Source: Vicinamibacterales bacterium
Lineage (GTDB): Bacteria; Acidobacteriota; Vicinamibacteria; Vicinamibacterales; UBA8438
Reading direction: 5' to 3'
NCBI GenBank assembly: GCA_958296065.1
Contig: CATQHX010000020.1
Span: forward strand, 1 to 64,000
DNA length: 64,000 nucleotides
Shown: positions 17,332-27,073 of the stretch, one piece after another
Layout of the letters: the number at the start of each line of letters is the position of its first letter
Numbering within the stretch: the stretch's first letter is position 1
Position numbers and translations under genes: made by a program
Notes under the pieces: generated by a model
The model's input: only the letters and a program-made list of their open reading frames with translations
Told to the model about the DNA's origin: nothing
The model's database searches: none

Positions 17332-18628
17332 TCACGTGCCGATTCGCGTAGGCCGGATGCGACCAGTTCACGTACGGCCCCTGCGCCCGGCGCCGCACGT
17401 ACGGACTGGTCGGCTCGATCAGGCGCGTGCGGCTGATCTCCTCGTAGCCCTCCGGCGAGAACCGGGCGATCACCAGGTCGCCGCCGTCGGTGTTGATGAA
17501 GTAGCGGTCGCCGTGGCGGACGAAGAACGCCGTGGCCCAGCGCGCCGGGTCGCGGATCAGCTCGGCGGTCTCCCAAACCCGCCGGCCGGTGCGCAGCTCC
17601 AGACAGCGCAGGTGCCCCTCACCGTCGACCCCGTAGACGTAGTCGCCCTGGATCACCGGCGTGCTGATCACCGAGTCGAGCGTGTTCAGGTCGCGGCCGT
17701 ACTCCGGATCGCTCTCGCCCACGCCCTGCCAGATCAGCGTGGCGTCCGGATGACTCTCGGCCAGCCGCAGCATGCGCGCACCGCCCCATTGCGAGGTGAC
17801 GAACAGGTACGGATCGGCGTGCACCGGCGTCGGCACGCTCATGCCCATGTCGACGATGTGGGGCACCTCCCAGTAGACGGCGCCGGTCTCCGGATTCAGG
17901 GCGCTGATCGCGCGCGGATGCCAGATGATGAGCTGCGGCACCCCGGCCGCGTCGATCAGGAACGGGGCCGAGTAGCCCGGCTCCCAATCGGACGACAGCG
18001 CCTCCCAGAGCACCTCGCCGGTGTGCTTGTCGAAGGCGATCACCTTGGCGTCCGGCTCGCCCCCCACCAGGCAGATGAGCCTGTCGCCGTCGACCAGGGG
18101 CGCCCCGCTGATGCCCCACGACGGAACCGAGGCGTAGAAGTCCTGAACGTAGTCCTTCTGCCACAGGACCCGGCCGTCGGCGACGTCGAGGGCCAGCAGG
18201 TTGCCCATCGCCCCGAGCGCGTAGACCCGGTCGCCGTCGACGGTAGGCGTCGCCCGTGGCCCGATGGCGTAGGCGAGCTGGAGCCCGGCGTAGTTGGTCT
18301 CCCACTCGTGGCTCCAGAGGACCGCGCCGGTGGCTTCGTCCAGGGCGAGGATGCGCTCGACGGCCGCGGTGCTGTTCAGGTCGGGGCGCCGCGCGTCGGT
18401 GACGAACACACGGCCGTCGGCCACCGCCGGTCCCGCGTAGCCGCCGCGGACCGGTGTCCGCCAGGAGGCGGTCAGACCATCCTCCGGGAACGTCTCCAGG
18501 ATGCCCGTCTCCGTCCAGACCCCCAGCCGGCCGGCCCCACGCCACTCCGGCCAGTCGGCGGCGCGCAGCGGCCACGAAGCCGCAGCGAGGATCGCGATGG
18601 TGACGGCGACCTTCACGGTGGCGCGCAT
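17279..18628 (-). CDS. Exported PQQ-like beta-propeller protein (BamB-type repeats)
   Basis: 449 residues with a signal peptide (IAILAAASWPLRAADW). Repeats such as GRVFVTDARRPD, GDRVYALGAMGNLLALDVAD and GDYVYGVDGEGHLRCLELRT mark an eight-bladed PQQ-type propeller. The start DWPEWRGAGRLG is typical of a large exported family from Acidobacteria and Planctomycetes annotated as PQQ-binding-like proteins. It lacks recognisable quinoprotein dehydrogenase active-site segments present in the three larger proteins of the window, so enzyme activity is not claimed. It lies directly upstream of the metallophosphoesterase gene and overlaps it. Confidence 0.82.
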   Translation of the reverse strand: MRATVKVAVTIAILAAASWPLRAADWPEWRGAGRLGVWTETGILETFPEDGLTASWRTPVRGGYAGPAVADGRVFVTDARRPDLNSTAAVERILALDEATGAVLWSHEWETNYAGLQLAYAIGPRATPTVDGDRVYALGAMGNLLALDVADGRVLWQKDYVQDFYASVPSWGISGAPLVDGDRLICLVGGEPDAKVIAFDKHTGEVLWEALSSDWEPGYSAPFLIDAAGVPQLIIWHPRAISALNPETGAVYWEVPHIVDMGMSVPTPVHADPYLFVTSQWGGARMLRLAESHPDATLIWQGVGESDPEYGRDLNTLDSVISTPVIQGDYVYGVDGEGHLRCLELRTGRRVWETAELIRDPARWATAFFVRHGDRYFINTDGGDLVIARFSPEGYEEISRTRLIEPTSPYVRRRAQGPYVNWSHPAYANRHVIARNDEEIVRFSLAAAP

Positions 18629-18875
18629 CGGCTCATCGTCTCACAGTCGGGGCTGTCGCGGCGGCGGTTTCGGCGTCTCCGACTCCGCCGTGCGGTCGGA
18701 CTCGTTGTGCGTACCGCTCCACGTCCTCAGCTTCAACGAAGGCGGAAATCCTGTCGATGTCGCACCGCGTGAACCGGCCGCCCCGGCCCCACGTGACCAA
18801 CTCGAACTCCTCGGCTCTGGCAGTCGTCATGATTCGCTCGGCATTACTATGGACGGTGTTTCACTCAGGAGCAAC

Positions 18876-19256
18876 ATGAGCGACAGACGAATTCGCATTC
18901 GGGCCGGCGCGGTGACCGTGACGGCGACGCTCGACGACTCGCCGACAGCGGACGCGGTGTGGGACGCGCTGCCGATCACCGGGCAGGTCCAGACATGGGG
19001 CGACGAGATCTACTTCTCGATTCCTGTAGAGGCGGCGGAGGCGGACAACGCGCAGGCCACCGTCGACAAGGGTGCGGTGGCGTACTGGCCGCCGGGCAGC
19101 GCCCTCTGCCTCTTCTGGGGGCCGACACCGATGAGCCGCGGCGACGAGATCCGGCCGGCCAGCCCGGTCAACGTCCTGGGTACGATGGACGGCGACCCGA
19201 CCGTGCTTGCGCAGGCCCCGTACGGCGCGGAGATCGTGGTCGAGCGCGCGGAATAA
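18876..19256 (+). CDS. Cyclophilin-like fold protein
   Basis: 126 residues; the start at 18876 is set by AGGAG seven bases upstream. The sequence RIRAGAVTVTATLDDSPTAD, WGDEIYFSIPV, VAYWPPGSALCLFWGPTP and VNVLGTMDGDP matches the small cyclophilin-like beta-barrel family (TM1367-like, DUF3830 relatives). These are usually cytoplasmic and of unknown ligand, without the residues needed for prolyl isomerase activity. It is convergent with the quinoprotein gene at 19284 and is not part of an operon. Confidence 0.78.
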   Translation: MSDRRIRIRAGAVTVTATLDDSPTADAVWDALPITGQVQTWGDEIYFSIPVEAAEADNAQATVDKGAVAYWPPGSALCLFWGPTPMSRGDEIRPASPVNVLGTMDGDPTVLAQAPYGAEIVVERAE

Positions 19257-19283
19257 CGCCCACGCCGGTTCACGATCCACGCG

Positions 19284-21335
19284 CTACGCCGGCAGCCGGA
19301 ACGCGATGAGCTCCCCCGAGTAGCCGGCGCCGCTGACGGCGACCACCAGGTACTGCACGCCGTCGAGCAGGTAGGTCATCGGCGACCCTGACTGCTGCGC
19401 CGGCAGGAACACCGTGCCCACCTCGTCCCCGGTCGCCTTGTCGTAGGCGCGGAGCATCGCGGCGCGCTCGCCCGACGGCAGGGTGTGGGTCCCCGGATCG
19501 CCCGCGATCAGCAGCGTGCGGGTCACCAGGGTGCCGACGCTGCCGCGCTGGCCGGTGCGGGGGATGTCGAGGCCCTGCAACGCCGGGTGGTTGCGGACGT
19601 TGTCGGGCGTCTCGCCGTGCGGAATCCGCCACAGAATGTCTCCGCGGTCCATGTCGATGGCCGCGATGATGCCGTACGGCGGCTTGAGCAGCGGCAGCCC
19701 TTGGATGCTGAGCCGGGCGCGCTGGCGCTCGTCGGCGGTCAGCCGCGGGCGTGGCGGCACCTCGAACTCGGTGCGCCCGCCGCCGGCGCTCGATCCCGCC
19801 CCGCCGGAGGTCCGCGGTCCGGCCACCGCGTTGCCCTGGATGTAGGCCATGTCGGACTGCCCCGGATGCGGCGGCACGATGCTCAGCAGGCCGAGCGAGC
19901 TGTTGGACGACACGTAGAGAATACGGGTCTCCGGATCGTAGGAGCCTCCGGGCCAGTTGGTGCCGCCGCCCTGGGCCGGGGCCATCAGGGTGCCGAGGGG
20001 TCCGTCGAGTTGACTCACCACCGGCGGCGTGAAGATTGGCCCGAGCTTGAAGAAGGAGGCCCGCTCGACCGCCGCGGCGCGCAACTCCGGCGTGAAGTCG
20101 ATCAGATCGTCCAGCGTGACCCCCTGACGGTCGTAGCCGGGCGGCTTCGTCGGAAACGGCTGCGTGGGCGAGTACCACTCGCCGGGAACGTCGCCCGCCT
20201 CGACCGGCCGCTCCTCGATCGGCCAGATCGGCTCGCCCGTCTCGCGATTGAAGACGTACAGGAACGCCTGCTTGGTGGGCTGGGCCACCGCCTTCACCAG
20301 CTCGCCGTCGATCGTCAGGTCGAGCAGGATCGGCGCGCAGGGGATGTCGTGGTCCCAGATGCCGTGATGCACGAGCTGGAAATGCCACCGCCGCTCGCCG
20401 GTGTAGAGGTCCACCGCCACCAGACTCTCGGCGAACAGGTTGTCCCCCGGGCGATAGCCGCCGTAGTAGTCGCCGGTGGACGCCTCGACCGGCAGATAGA
20501 CCATGCCGAGATCCACGTCCACCGAGATCTGGCCCCATACCCCGGTGTTGCCGGTATAGACGGCCGAGTCGCCCAGCCACGTCTCGCGCCCGAACTGACC
20601 GGGACGCGGAATGGTGTGGAAGATCCAGAGCCGCTCGCCGGTGCGGGCGTCGTAGCCGCGGACGTAGCCCTTCACGTTGGCGCGGCTGCGCGGGTTGCCG
20701 CCAGTCCGGTGGGCGGCGCCCACGATGATGACGTCCCCGGCCACGATCGGCGTCGCGTGCAGGCCTATTTCGCCCGTCACCGGATCGATGCGCTGGTCGG
20801 CCTCCTGCTTCAGATCGACCATGCCGTCGGACCCGAAATCGGGCACCGGCCGGCCGGTGGCGGCGTCGAGCGCGATGAGCCGGTAGCCGGGGGTGACATA
20901 GACGACCCGCGCGGGCTCGCCTTCGGCCTCCCAGTAGGCCAGCCCGCGGCCGGACAACTGCCGCGGCGCGGCGGCGCCGCGAGCTCCCTCGTCGAGGCTG
21001 TACATCCAGCGCATCTCGCCGGTCGCCGCGTCGAGCGACACGACCGCCTTGCGCGACCCGGCGGTCGTGTACATCACCCCGTCGACGACCAGCGGCGTCG
21101 ACTGGAACCGGAACTCCGGCACCGGACCCAGGTTGTCGGTCTTGAACCGCCACGCCACTTCGAGATCGCCGAAGTTGCCGGCGTCGATCTGCTCCAGGGG
21201 CGCGTAGCGGGTGTGGCCCAGATCGCCGCCGTAGGTGCGCCATTCGCCGCCGGCCGCACCGGTCTGCGCCGCCGCCGTCGCCACTGCCGCCAGACAGACC
21301 GCCCACGGACCGAAAACCCGGATGATCTTGGACAT
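19284..21335 (-). CDS. PQQ-dependent dehydrogenase (quinoprotein), copy A
   Basis: 683 residues with a signal peptide (WAVCLAAVATAAAQTG). Propeller repeats run from GEWRTYGGDLGHTRYAPLEQ to the end. Segments typical of glucose/alcohol quinoproteins are present: GYDARTGERLWIFHTIPRPG, HHGIWDHDIPCAPILLDL, KQAFLYVFNRETGEPIWPIE, YSPTQPFPTKPPGYD. There is no C-terminal cytochrome domain and no N-terminal multi-span membrane part. It should oxidise an alcohol or sugar in the periplasm with PQQ. A Gly/Ser/Ala-rich insert near RTSGGAGSSAGGGRTE is absent from the other two copies (43266, 58969). No PQQ synthesis gene is in the window. Confidence 0.87.
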   Translation of the reverse strand: MSKIIRVFGPWAVCLAAVATAAAQTGAAGGEWRTYGGDLGHTRYAPLEQIDAGNFGDLEVAWRFKTDNLGPVPEFRFQSTPLVVDGVMYTTAGSRKAVVSLDAATGEMRWMYSLDEGARGAAAPRQLSGRGLAYWEAEGEPARVVYVTPGYRLIALDAATGRPVPDFGSDGMVDLKQEADQRIDPVTGEIGLHATPIVAGDVIIVGAAHRTGGNPRSRANVKGYVRGYDARTGERLWIFHTIPRPGQFGRETWLGDSAVYTGNTGVWGQISVDVDLGMVYLPVEASTGDYYGGYRPGDNLFAESLVAVDLYTGERRWHFQLVHHGIWDHDIPCAPILLDLTIDGELVKAVAQPTKQAFLYVFNRETGEPIWPIEERPVEAGDVPGEWYSPTQPFPTKPPGYDRQGVTLDDLIDFTPELRAAAVERASFFKLGPIFTPPVVSQLDGPLGTLMAPAQGGGTNWPGGSYDPETRILYVSSNSSLGLLSIVPPHPGQSDMAYIQGNAVAGPRTSGGAGSSAGGGRTEFEVPPRPRLTADERQRARLSIQGLPLLKPPYGIIAAIDMDRGDILWRIPHGETPDNVRNHPALQGLDIPRTGQRGSVGTLVTRTLLIAGDPGTHTLPSGERAAMLRAYDKATGDEVGTVFLPAQQSGSPMTYLLDGVQYLVVAVSGAGYSGELIAFRLPA

Positions 21336-21385
21336 GGCGCCAGTATACGCGGGGAATACGGACGCTCGCCCGGCTCGCCGGTCAC

Positions 21386-21748
21386 GTGGCGGAGATCTGG
21401 GAGTTGCTGGCGCGGCGTTCGGTGCCGCGCATGAAGATCGATGGCCTGCACTGGAATCCCGCGTCGCGCTGGTGGGGCCGGGATGCCGACGGCGACCCGC
21501 TGGAGATCGACGTGGTGGCCGAGTCCTACGACCGGCGCCGCCTGCTTCTGGGCGAAGTGAAGTGGTCGGATCGCGCCGACCTGGCAGGCACGCTCGCCGG
21601 GCTGGTTCACAAGGCGAGGCGCATTCCGTTCCGGCATGGGCGCCCGGTGCACTACGCGCTCTGGTCGAAGCGCGGCGCCGCAGACCGGGTCGACGGGGCG
21701 ACAGTCCTCACGCCGGAGACGGTGATGCCGCCATCCCCCGCGGTGTGA
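21386..21748 (+). pseudogene. DUF234 C-terminal remnant of an archaeal-type ATPase
   Basis: A 120-codon stretch whose translation (IWELLARRSVPRMKIDGLHW, then RDADGDPLEIDVVAESYDRR and LLLGEVKWSDRADL) matches the DUF234 domain at the C-terminus of AAA ATPases annotated as ATP-binding protein. The conserved nuclease-like ExK (GEVKW) is present. The coherent frame continues upstream to about 21355 without a good start, and the whole ATPase domain is missing. It ends close to the promoter side of the quinoprotein gene, so it is a truncated relic. Confidence 0.65.
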
Positions 21749-21806
21749 CGCTGGCGGCGCGCTCGCACCCCGCCAGCGGCCGGGCGGGATGCGAGCGGCC
21801 GATCGA

Positions 21807-22724
21807 TCAGATCCCCGCCTCCCGGCGCAGACCGCGAGGCCGCCGCTCCGCTTCCTCGGCCAACTCGGCCGCCAGCGACATCGCGGCGCCGTCGCGCATG
21901 ACGCCGATCGCGAAGGACGCGCCCGAATCGAGGGCGGAGAGCCGCCGCCGGAGCACGCCGAGATCCTCGACCTGCTCGTCGTCGATCGCGGTGATGACGT
22001 CGCCGGCCCGCAGGCCTGCGGCCGCCGCAACGGTGTCTTCCTCGACGTGCCGCACGAGAACGCCCGCGGACACGCCGAAATACTCGGCGAGCTGGCCGTC
22101 GACCGATTCGCCGCGAATCCCCAGGCGGGCCCGCCCGGCAAGGGAGGCGAAGGCGCCGTCGACGATGTCCGGCAACCCCTCGAGCAAGGCCGAGTCCCCC
22201 CGCCAGACGAAGGCCTCGGCCCGTTCCGGGATCTCGATCCGGCGCAGGCTCTCCCGCCAGCCCGGGCGCGACCGCTCGCTCGGGGTCACGTTCACCGTGA
22301 GCCGCGCCCCATCGCGCAGCACGGTCGCCGCCACGGTCCGACCCGCCGGCGTCTCGCGAACCACCCGCGTCAACTGCCGGACGCCGCGAATGCGCTCGCC
22401 GTCGAACTCCACGAGAACGTCGCCCGCCTCGATGCCCGCCGCAGCCGCCGGATCGCCTTCGACCACCTCCGTGACGATCGCCCCTTCGGTCGCGGCAGCG
22501 ACCCCGTCACCAGCTTCGACGTCGCTCGCCTGTACGCCGATGTAACTGCCGTCCGCGCGGGAATCGAAGAGCGCCCGCACCTCCGCACGCGCTCTCTCGC
22601 GCGCCTCCCCAGCGCCTTGCGTCGGTGCCCCTCCCGCGGCTCCGGCAAGGGCCGGACCTGCCAAGAGAGCCGCGACCACAGGAATCCCGACACACCACCC
22701 CTTCGCCATCGACGTTCTCCGCAT
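21807..22724 (-). CDS. Exported protein with two PDZ domains
   Basis: 305 residues; GGAGG lies seven bases before ATG 22724. After a signal peptide (VVAALLAGPALAGAAGG) come two PDZ domains: about 60-140 (YIGVQASDVEAG, AAAAGIEAGDVLVEFDGERI) and about 200-285 (RLGIRGESVDG, AAAAGLRAGDVITAIDDEQV). There is no trypsin-like catalytic triad, so it is not a DegP protease by itself. It may be a periplasmic adaptor or chaperone. No operon partner is evident. Confidence 0.82.
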   Translation of the reverse strand: MRRTSMAKGWCVGIPVVAALLAGPALAGAAGGAPTQGAGEARERARAEVRALFDSRADGSYIGVQASDVEAGDGVAAATEGAIVTEVVEGDPAAAAGIEAGDVLVEFDGERIRGVRQLTRVVRETPAGRTVAATVLRDGARLTVNVTPSERSRPGWRESLRRIEIPERAEAFVWRGDSALLEGLPDIVDGAFASLAGRARLGIRGESVDGQLAEYFGVSAGVLVRHVEEDTVAAAAGLRAGDVITAIDDEQVEDLGVLRRRLSALDSGASFAIGVMRDGAAMSLAAELAEEAERRPRGLRREAGI

Positions 22725-22852
22725 GAGCTGCCTCCGTGCTGTACCGGCGCGGGCGCCATTGCCCGCCGGTCGTGGAGGTTAAGACGCACGTCCGGCGGCA
22801 TTTGGCCGGGCGCCGGACGTCAGGATGGAAGGGCAGGTCCGCCGGTTGCGGT

Positions 22853-23713
22853 TCAGCCTGCAATCCGCGCCAGCGCGCCGTCGAGCGCCCGCCGCGTGAA
22901 AACACGGATCATGGCGCGGCGGTAGTCCGCGCTGGCATGGATGTCTTCGTTGAGGTCCTCGACGCCGTCCCCGGCGATCCCGGCCGCGGCGGAGAAGGCG
23001 CCGGCAGTGGCGTCCCGCCCGGTCAGTGCCGCTTCCACGTTCTCCAGCCGGGACGGCGACGACGACGCCCCGGTCAAGCCGATGCGGACCGAGGAAATCG
23101 TACCGTCGCTCACCGCCAGCGCCGCCGCCACGCCGACGATGGCGAAGCGCGACGCCCGCTGGTGCAGCTTGGCGTACGCCGCGGCCCGGACCGGCGCGAA
23201 CGTCACCTTCGCGAGAATCTCGTCCGGCGCCAGATCGACGGTCAGCATGCCCTGGAAGAAATCGCCGGCCTTGACCACCCGCCAGCCGTTCGTCCCCTTC
23301 AGGTGAAAGTCGGCGTCCAGCGCCAGCATTACGGCGGGATAGTCGGCGGCCGGGTCGGCGTGCGCGAGGCTACCGCCCAGCGTGCCCCGGTTGCGAACCT
23401 GCTGATCGCCGATCGCCGCGGCGGCCTCCGCCATCACCGGACAGCGCGCGCGCAGCAGGGCCGAGATCGCCACGTCGTGATGCGTGGTCCCCGCGCCGAT
23501 CTCGATCCGGCCGTCGGCCTCGCGGATGCCCGCGAAGTCGGGGATGTTCGCGATGTCGATCAGCACGGTCGGCTCGCTCAGGCGCAGCTTCATCAAGGGC
23601 ACCAGGCTGTGGCCGCCCGCGATCAGCTTGCCCGCACCGCCGGCCGCGGCAAGCTTCGCGAGCGCGTCGTCGAGCGAGGTGGCGCGTTCGTACTCGAAAG
23701 CGGTCGAGATCAT
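22853..23713 (-). CDS. coxM: Molybdenum hydroxylase FAD subunit (CoxM/XdhB-like)
   Basis: 286 residues from ATG at 23713, which overlaps the stop of the large-subunit gene by ATGA. FAD-binding motifs are intact: KLIAGGHSLVPLMKLRL near residue 30 and NRGTLGGSLAHADPAADYPA near residue 105. The C-terminal CO_deh_flav_C domain follows (AYAKLHQRASRFAIVGVAAA). In the xanthine oxidase family this subunit passes electrons from the molybdenum and [2Fe-2S] subunits to an acceptor. The [2Fe-2S] gene is not here but at 35543-36037. Confidence 0.9.
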   Translation of the reverse strand: MISTAFEYERATSLDDALAKLAAAGGAGKLIAGGHSLVPLMKLRLSEPTVLIDIANIPDFAGIREADGRIEIGAGTTHHDVAISALLRARCPVMAEAAAAIGDQQVRNRGTLGGSLAHADPAADYPAVMLALDADFHLKGTNGWRVVKAGDFFQGMLTVDLAPDEILAKVTFAPVRAAAYAKLHQRASRFAIVGVAAALAVSDGTISSVRIGLTGASSSPSRLENVEAALTGRDATAGAFSAAAGIAGDGVEDLNEDIHASADYRRAMIRVFTRRALDGALARIAG

Positions 23714-26091
23714 GCGTCGAAGCTCCTGGCCGATTCGTGGTCCTGAATGATGCGCCACAGCTTCTCGGGCCGCAGCATCATGTCGAGATGCCGCACCCCG
23801 AAGACGCTCAGGGCATCCACGGCCGCGGCGACGATGCAGGGGGTCGAGCCGATGGTCCCCGCCTCGCCGACCCCCTTGGCCCCGAGCGGATTGACCGGAG
23901 TGGGCGTGACGGTGTTGTCGAGCTCGAAGCGCGGGAAGTCGCTCGCCCGCGGCAGCGCATAGTCCATGAAAGATGCGGTAAGCGGTTGCCCGTCGGCGCC
24001 GTAGGCCACCTCCTCGATCATCGCCTGCCCGATGCCCTGCGCCAGGCCGCCGTGGATCTGCCCCTCGACGATAAGCGGATTGATCAGGTGGCCTGCGTCG
24101 TCGACCGCCACCATCTTCGAGAGCCGCGGCTCGCCGGTCTCGCGGTCGATCTCCATCATCGCGATGTGGCAGCCGAAGGGGTAGGTGTTGTTCTTCGGCT
24201 CGAAGAACGCCTCGTCGCTCAACCCGGGGGTCAGCCCCTCGGGCAGCCTGATCGGCCGGTAGGCGTAAGCGGCGACCTCGGCGAAAGGCTTGGCCGAGGC
24301 CGGCGCACCCTTGACGGCGATGGTCCCGTTCTCGAAAACCAGGTCGCTCTCGTGGGCCTCGAGCAGGGCCGCGGCGAACTTCGCCATCTTGGCCTTCACC
24401 TTCGTGCCCGCGTCGTGCAGGGCCGCCCCGCCGACCGCCTGCGAGCGGCTGCCGAAGGTGCCGATGCCCTGCTTGACCACCGCAGTGTCCCCATGATGGA
24501 TCGTCACGTGATCGAGCGGCACGCCGAACTGGTCGGCCAGCATCTGCGCGAAGGTGGTCTCGTTGCCCTGTCCGTGCGGCGACACCCCGGTCGTCGCGCT
24601 GATCCGCCCATCCCGCTCGACGGTGACCTGCGAGTGCTCCCAGCCGCCCGGCGGCAGCGTGGAGGACGGGCCCATGCCGCAGATCTCGACGTACATCGAC
24701 AGTCCGAGACCGACGAGCCGGCCGTCGGCGCGCGCCGCGTCCCGCTCGGCCTTGAGCGCTTCCCAGCCGGAAACGTGCAGGGCGCGATCGAGCGCCTTCT
24801 CGTAGTCGCCCGAGTCGTAGATCGCCCCCATATGGGTCTTGTAGGGGAACTGATCCGGCTGGATGAAGTTCTTCCGCCGGAGCTCGGCCGGATCCATCGC
24901 CAGCTCGCGAGCCAGCATGTCCATCGCCCGCTCGACGAAGTAGGCCGCCTCGGGCCGCCCCGCACCCCTGTAGGCATCGGTCGGGGTCTTGTTGGTGAAG
25001 ACCTCGGTCAGTGTGGCGCGGATGGCGGGGAATGCGTAGGTCGCGTTGGCCATCGTCATGCTGTTGGTCGGCACGCCGGCGGTCAGCAGCATGTTGTAGG
25101 CGCCGATATCGGCAATGATGCGCATCCGCAGCCCGAGAACGCTGCCGTCCCGCCTGGCCGCCAGCTCGACGTAGGCGATCAGGTCGCGGCCGTGCACGGT
25201 GGCGAGGAACGCCTCGGAGCGGTCCTCGATCCACTTGATCGGCAGGCCGAGCCGCTTCGACAGCGCCGCGGCGACGTACTCCTCGCCGTAGATGTTGATC
25301 TTCGCCCCGAAGCCGCCGCCCACCTCCGGGGCGATGGCCCGCACGCGGTCCTCTCCCAGGCCGAGCATCCGCGACACGAAGGTCCGCAGAATGTGGGGGT
25401 TCTGGCTCGACGACCAGATGGTCAGCGCCTCCCGTCCCGGCTCGTAGTGCGCCACCACGCCGCGCGCCTCGATGGAGCTCGGCGCCAGCCGCTGGTTCAC
25501 CATGCGCTGGGAGATCACCACGTCCGCCGCCTCGAAGGCCGCTTCGACCGCGGTATCGTCGACCGCCCCCTTGCGGCCCACGCCGGTGCCGCTCGGCAGC
25601 GGGCCGAGGGCGACGTTGTTCGGGAAGTCGGCGTGCAGCACCGCGGACTGCCCGGTCATCGCCGCCTCGGGATCGACCACCGCGGGCAGGGGCTCGTAGT
25701 CGACCTCGATGGCGTCGGCCGCGTCGCGCGCCGCATAGCGGTCACACGCCACGACCACCGCTACCGGATCGCCGACGAAGCGGACGGTATCGACCGCCAC
25801 CGCGCGGTGCTCGGGCGACGGAAACGGCGTCCCGATAGGCATCGGATCCAGGAACTCGGCGATCTGCGCACCGGTGAAAACCGCCTCCACGCCTTCCATC
25901 GCCTCGGCCGCGCTCTTGTCGATGGAGCGGATCCGTCCATGCGCGATGTCGCTGCGCTTGAAGGCGAGGTGCTGCATCCCGGCGATCTTCACGTCGTCGA
26001 CGTAGGTGCCGCGCCCCTGAATGAGGCGCGGATCCTCGCGCCGCTTGACGCGCTGGCCGACGAGCTTCGGCAGAACGGCCGCTACAGCCAT
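23710..26091 (-). CDS. coxL: Molybdenum hydroxylase large subunit, CoxL form II type
   Basis: 793 residues from ATG at 26091, with GGAG eight bases upstream; the open frame extends further but is not protein-like there. Motifs: VGQRVKRREDPRLIQGRGTY at the start, PEVGGGFGAK for cofactor binding, and AYRGAGRPEA, which marks form II and not genuine CO dehydrogenase (AYxCSFR). Near the C-terminus GVGEAGTIGS holds the conserved catalytic Glu. Form II enzymes oxidise aldehydes, purines or N-heterocycles. Gene order here is coxL then coxM; the small subunit lies beyond the cobalamin cluster, 9.5 kb away on the same strand. Confidence 0.92.
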   Translation of the reverse strand: MAVAAVLPKLVGQRVKRREDPRLIQGRGTYVDDVKIAGMQHLAFKRSDIAHGRIRSIDKSAAEAMEGVEAVFTGAQIAEFLDPMPIGTPFPSPEHRAVAVDTVRFVGDPVAVVVACDRYAARDAADAIEVDYEPLPAVVDPEAAMTGQSAVLHADFPNNVALGPLPSGTGVGRKGAVDDTAVEAAFEAADVVISQRMVNQRLAPSSIEARGVVAHYEPGREALTIWSSSQNPHILRTFVSRMLGLGEDRVRAIAPEVGGGFGAKINIYGEEYVAAALSKRLGLPIKWIEDRSEAFLATVHGRDLIAYVELAARRDGSVLGLRMRIIADIGAYNMLLTAGVPTNSMTMANATYAFPAIRATLTEVFTNKTPTDAYRGAGRPEAAYFVERAMDMLARELAMDPAELRRKNFIQPDQFPYKTHMGAIYDSGDYEKALDRALHVSGWEALKAERDAARADGRLVGLGLSMYVEICGMGPSSTLPPGGWEHSQVTVERDGRISATTGVSPHGQGNETTFAQMLADQFGVPLDHVTIHHGDTAVVKQGIGTFGSRSQAVGGAALHDAGTKVKAKMAKFAAALLEAHESDLVFENGTIAVKGAPASAKPFAEVAAYAYRPIRLPEGLTPGLSDEAFFEPKNNTYPFGCHIAMMEIDRETGEPRLSKMVAVDDAGHLINPLIVEGQIHGGLAQGIGQAMIEEVAYGADGQPLTASFMDYALPRASDFPRFELDNTVTPTPVNPLGAKGVGEAGTIGSTPCIVAAAVDALSVFGVRHLDMMLRPEKLWRIIQDHESARSFDA

Positions 26092-26227
26092 GATTAGCTC
26101 CAGGCCGCGCGGTTGACGGCGCGGGGGTTCATCGGAACGTGAGACATCCTGTCCTCCGGGTGACGAGCGAGCACCGCGCAGTAGCGTAAACGGCCGGACC
26201 CCGGTGCGACAAGCCGCCCGCCGGCCA

Positions 26228-27073
26228 TCATGCCGGGCCGCCCGGGTCGACGGCGGCAGGCGCGGCCGTCTCCGGGCGGGACTCCGCCTTTCGAGGGTCC
26301 GGCGCCGCACCTGTCACCGACACCAGCCAGTTTCGCTCGCTGCGGCGGACGACCGCACGCACTCCGTAGACCTCGGCCAGGCGGGCGGCCGTCAGCGTCG
26401 CTTCCGGTGGACCGTCGGCCACGATCCGGCCGTCCGCCATCCAGAGGAGCCGGTCGGCCGTGCGCGCGGCGAGCGCCGCGTCGTGCATCACCACCAGGAC
26501 GCCGCGGCCGGCGTCGGCGCCGGCCCGCAGGAGCTGCATCACCTGGAACTGATGGAGCGGGTCGAGGGCCGCAGTCGGCTCGTCGGCCAGCAGGAGCGGC
26601 GCCTCGGCGGCAAGCGCCCGCGCCACGTGCACGCGCGCCAGCTCGCCGCCGGACAACGTCGAGCAGGATCGCTCCAAGAGGGACTGCAGGTCGCACGCCT
26701 GGACAGCCTGCGCCACCGCTTCCGCGTCTGCTCCGTTCAGACGGCTCAGGGTCGCGCCGTGGGCGAACCGCCCCAGCGCCACGACGTCGCGCACCCGCAC
26801 GGGCCAGGCCAGAGGCCGTATCTGCGGCAGGTAGGCGATGCGCCGCGCGCGCGTGGACGGCGGCATCCGGGCCGGATCGTCACGTTCGATACGGACGACG
26901 CCACCCACGCGCGGGGTCAGCCCCAGCACCGCCCGCAGTGCCGTGGTCTTGCCGGCGCCGTTCGCCCCCAGCAACGCCACCAGTTCGCCGCCGACGAGCC
27001 GCCAGGAAGCCTCGCGCACCACGGCCCGCCCGCCCAGGGCCACCGACAGTCCGTCGACCGCGAGCTCAGCCAC
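26228..27073 (-). CDS. btuD: Cobalamin ABC transporter ATPase
   Basis: 281 residues starting at GTG 27073, overlapping the permease stop by eight bases. It has Walker A LLGANGAGKTTALR near residue 36, the ABC signature LSGGELARVHVARAL, Walker B PLLLADEPTAALDPLHQ and an H-loop VVMHDAAL. FecE/BtuD type. The position after a btuC-like permease and a riboswitch-controlled btuB gene makes cobalamin the likely cargo. The Ala-rich tail of about 30 residues is probably disordered. Confidence 0.88.
   Translation of the reverse strand: MAELAVDGLSVALGGRAVVREASWRLVGGELVALLGANGAGKTTALRAVLGLTPRVGGVVRIERDDPARMPPSTRARRIAYLPQIRPLAWPVRVRDVVALGRFAHGATLSRLNGADAEAVAQAVQACDLQSLLERSCSTLSGGELARVHVARALAAEAPLLLADEPTAALDPLHQFQVMQLLRAGADAGRGVLVVMHDAALAARTADRLLWMADGRIVADGPPEATLTAARLAEVYGVRAVVRRSERNWLVSVTGAAPDPRKAESRPETAAPAAVDPGGPA

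Noticed and set aside
18633..18830. 65-codon minus-strand frame between two quinoprotein-type genes
   Set aside because: No ribosome site, no recognised family, and composition is not clearly coding; it lies in an intergenic region with a mixed phase signal.
22853..25234. Very long minus-strand frame that includes coxM and continues into coxL
   Set aside because: The upstream part is the shadow of coxL in another phase; the coxM start at 23713 is fixed by the ATGA overlap.
23710..26091. Genuine aerobic CO dehydrogenase
   Set aside because: The active-site loop is AYRGAGR (form II) and not AYxCSFR, so CO oxidation should not be inferred from the Cox names.
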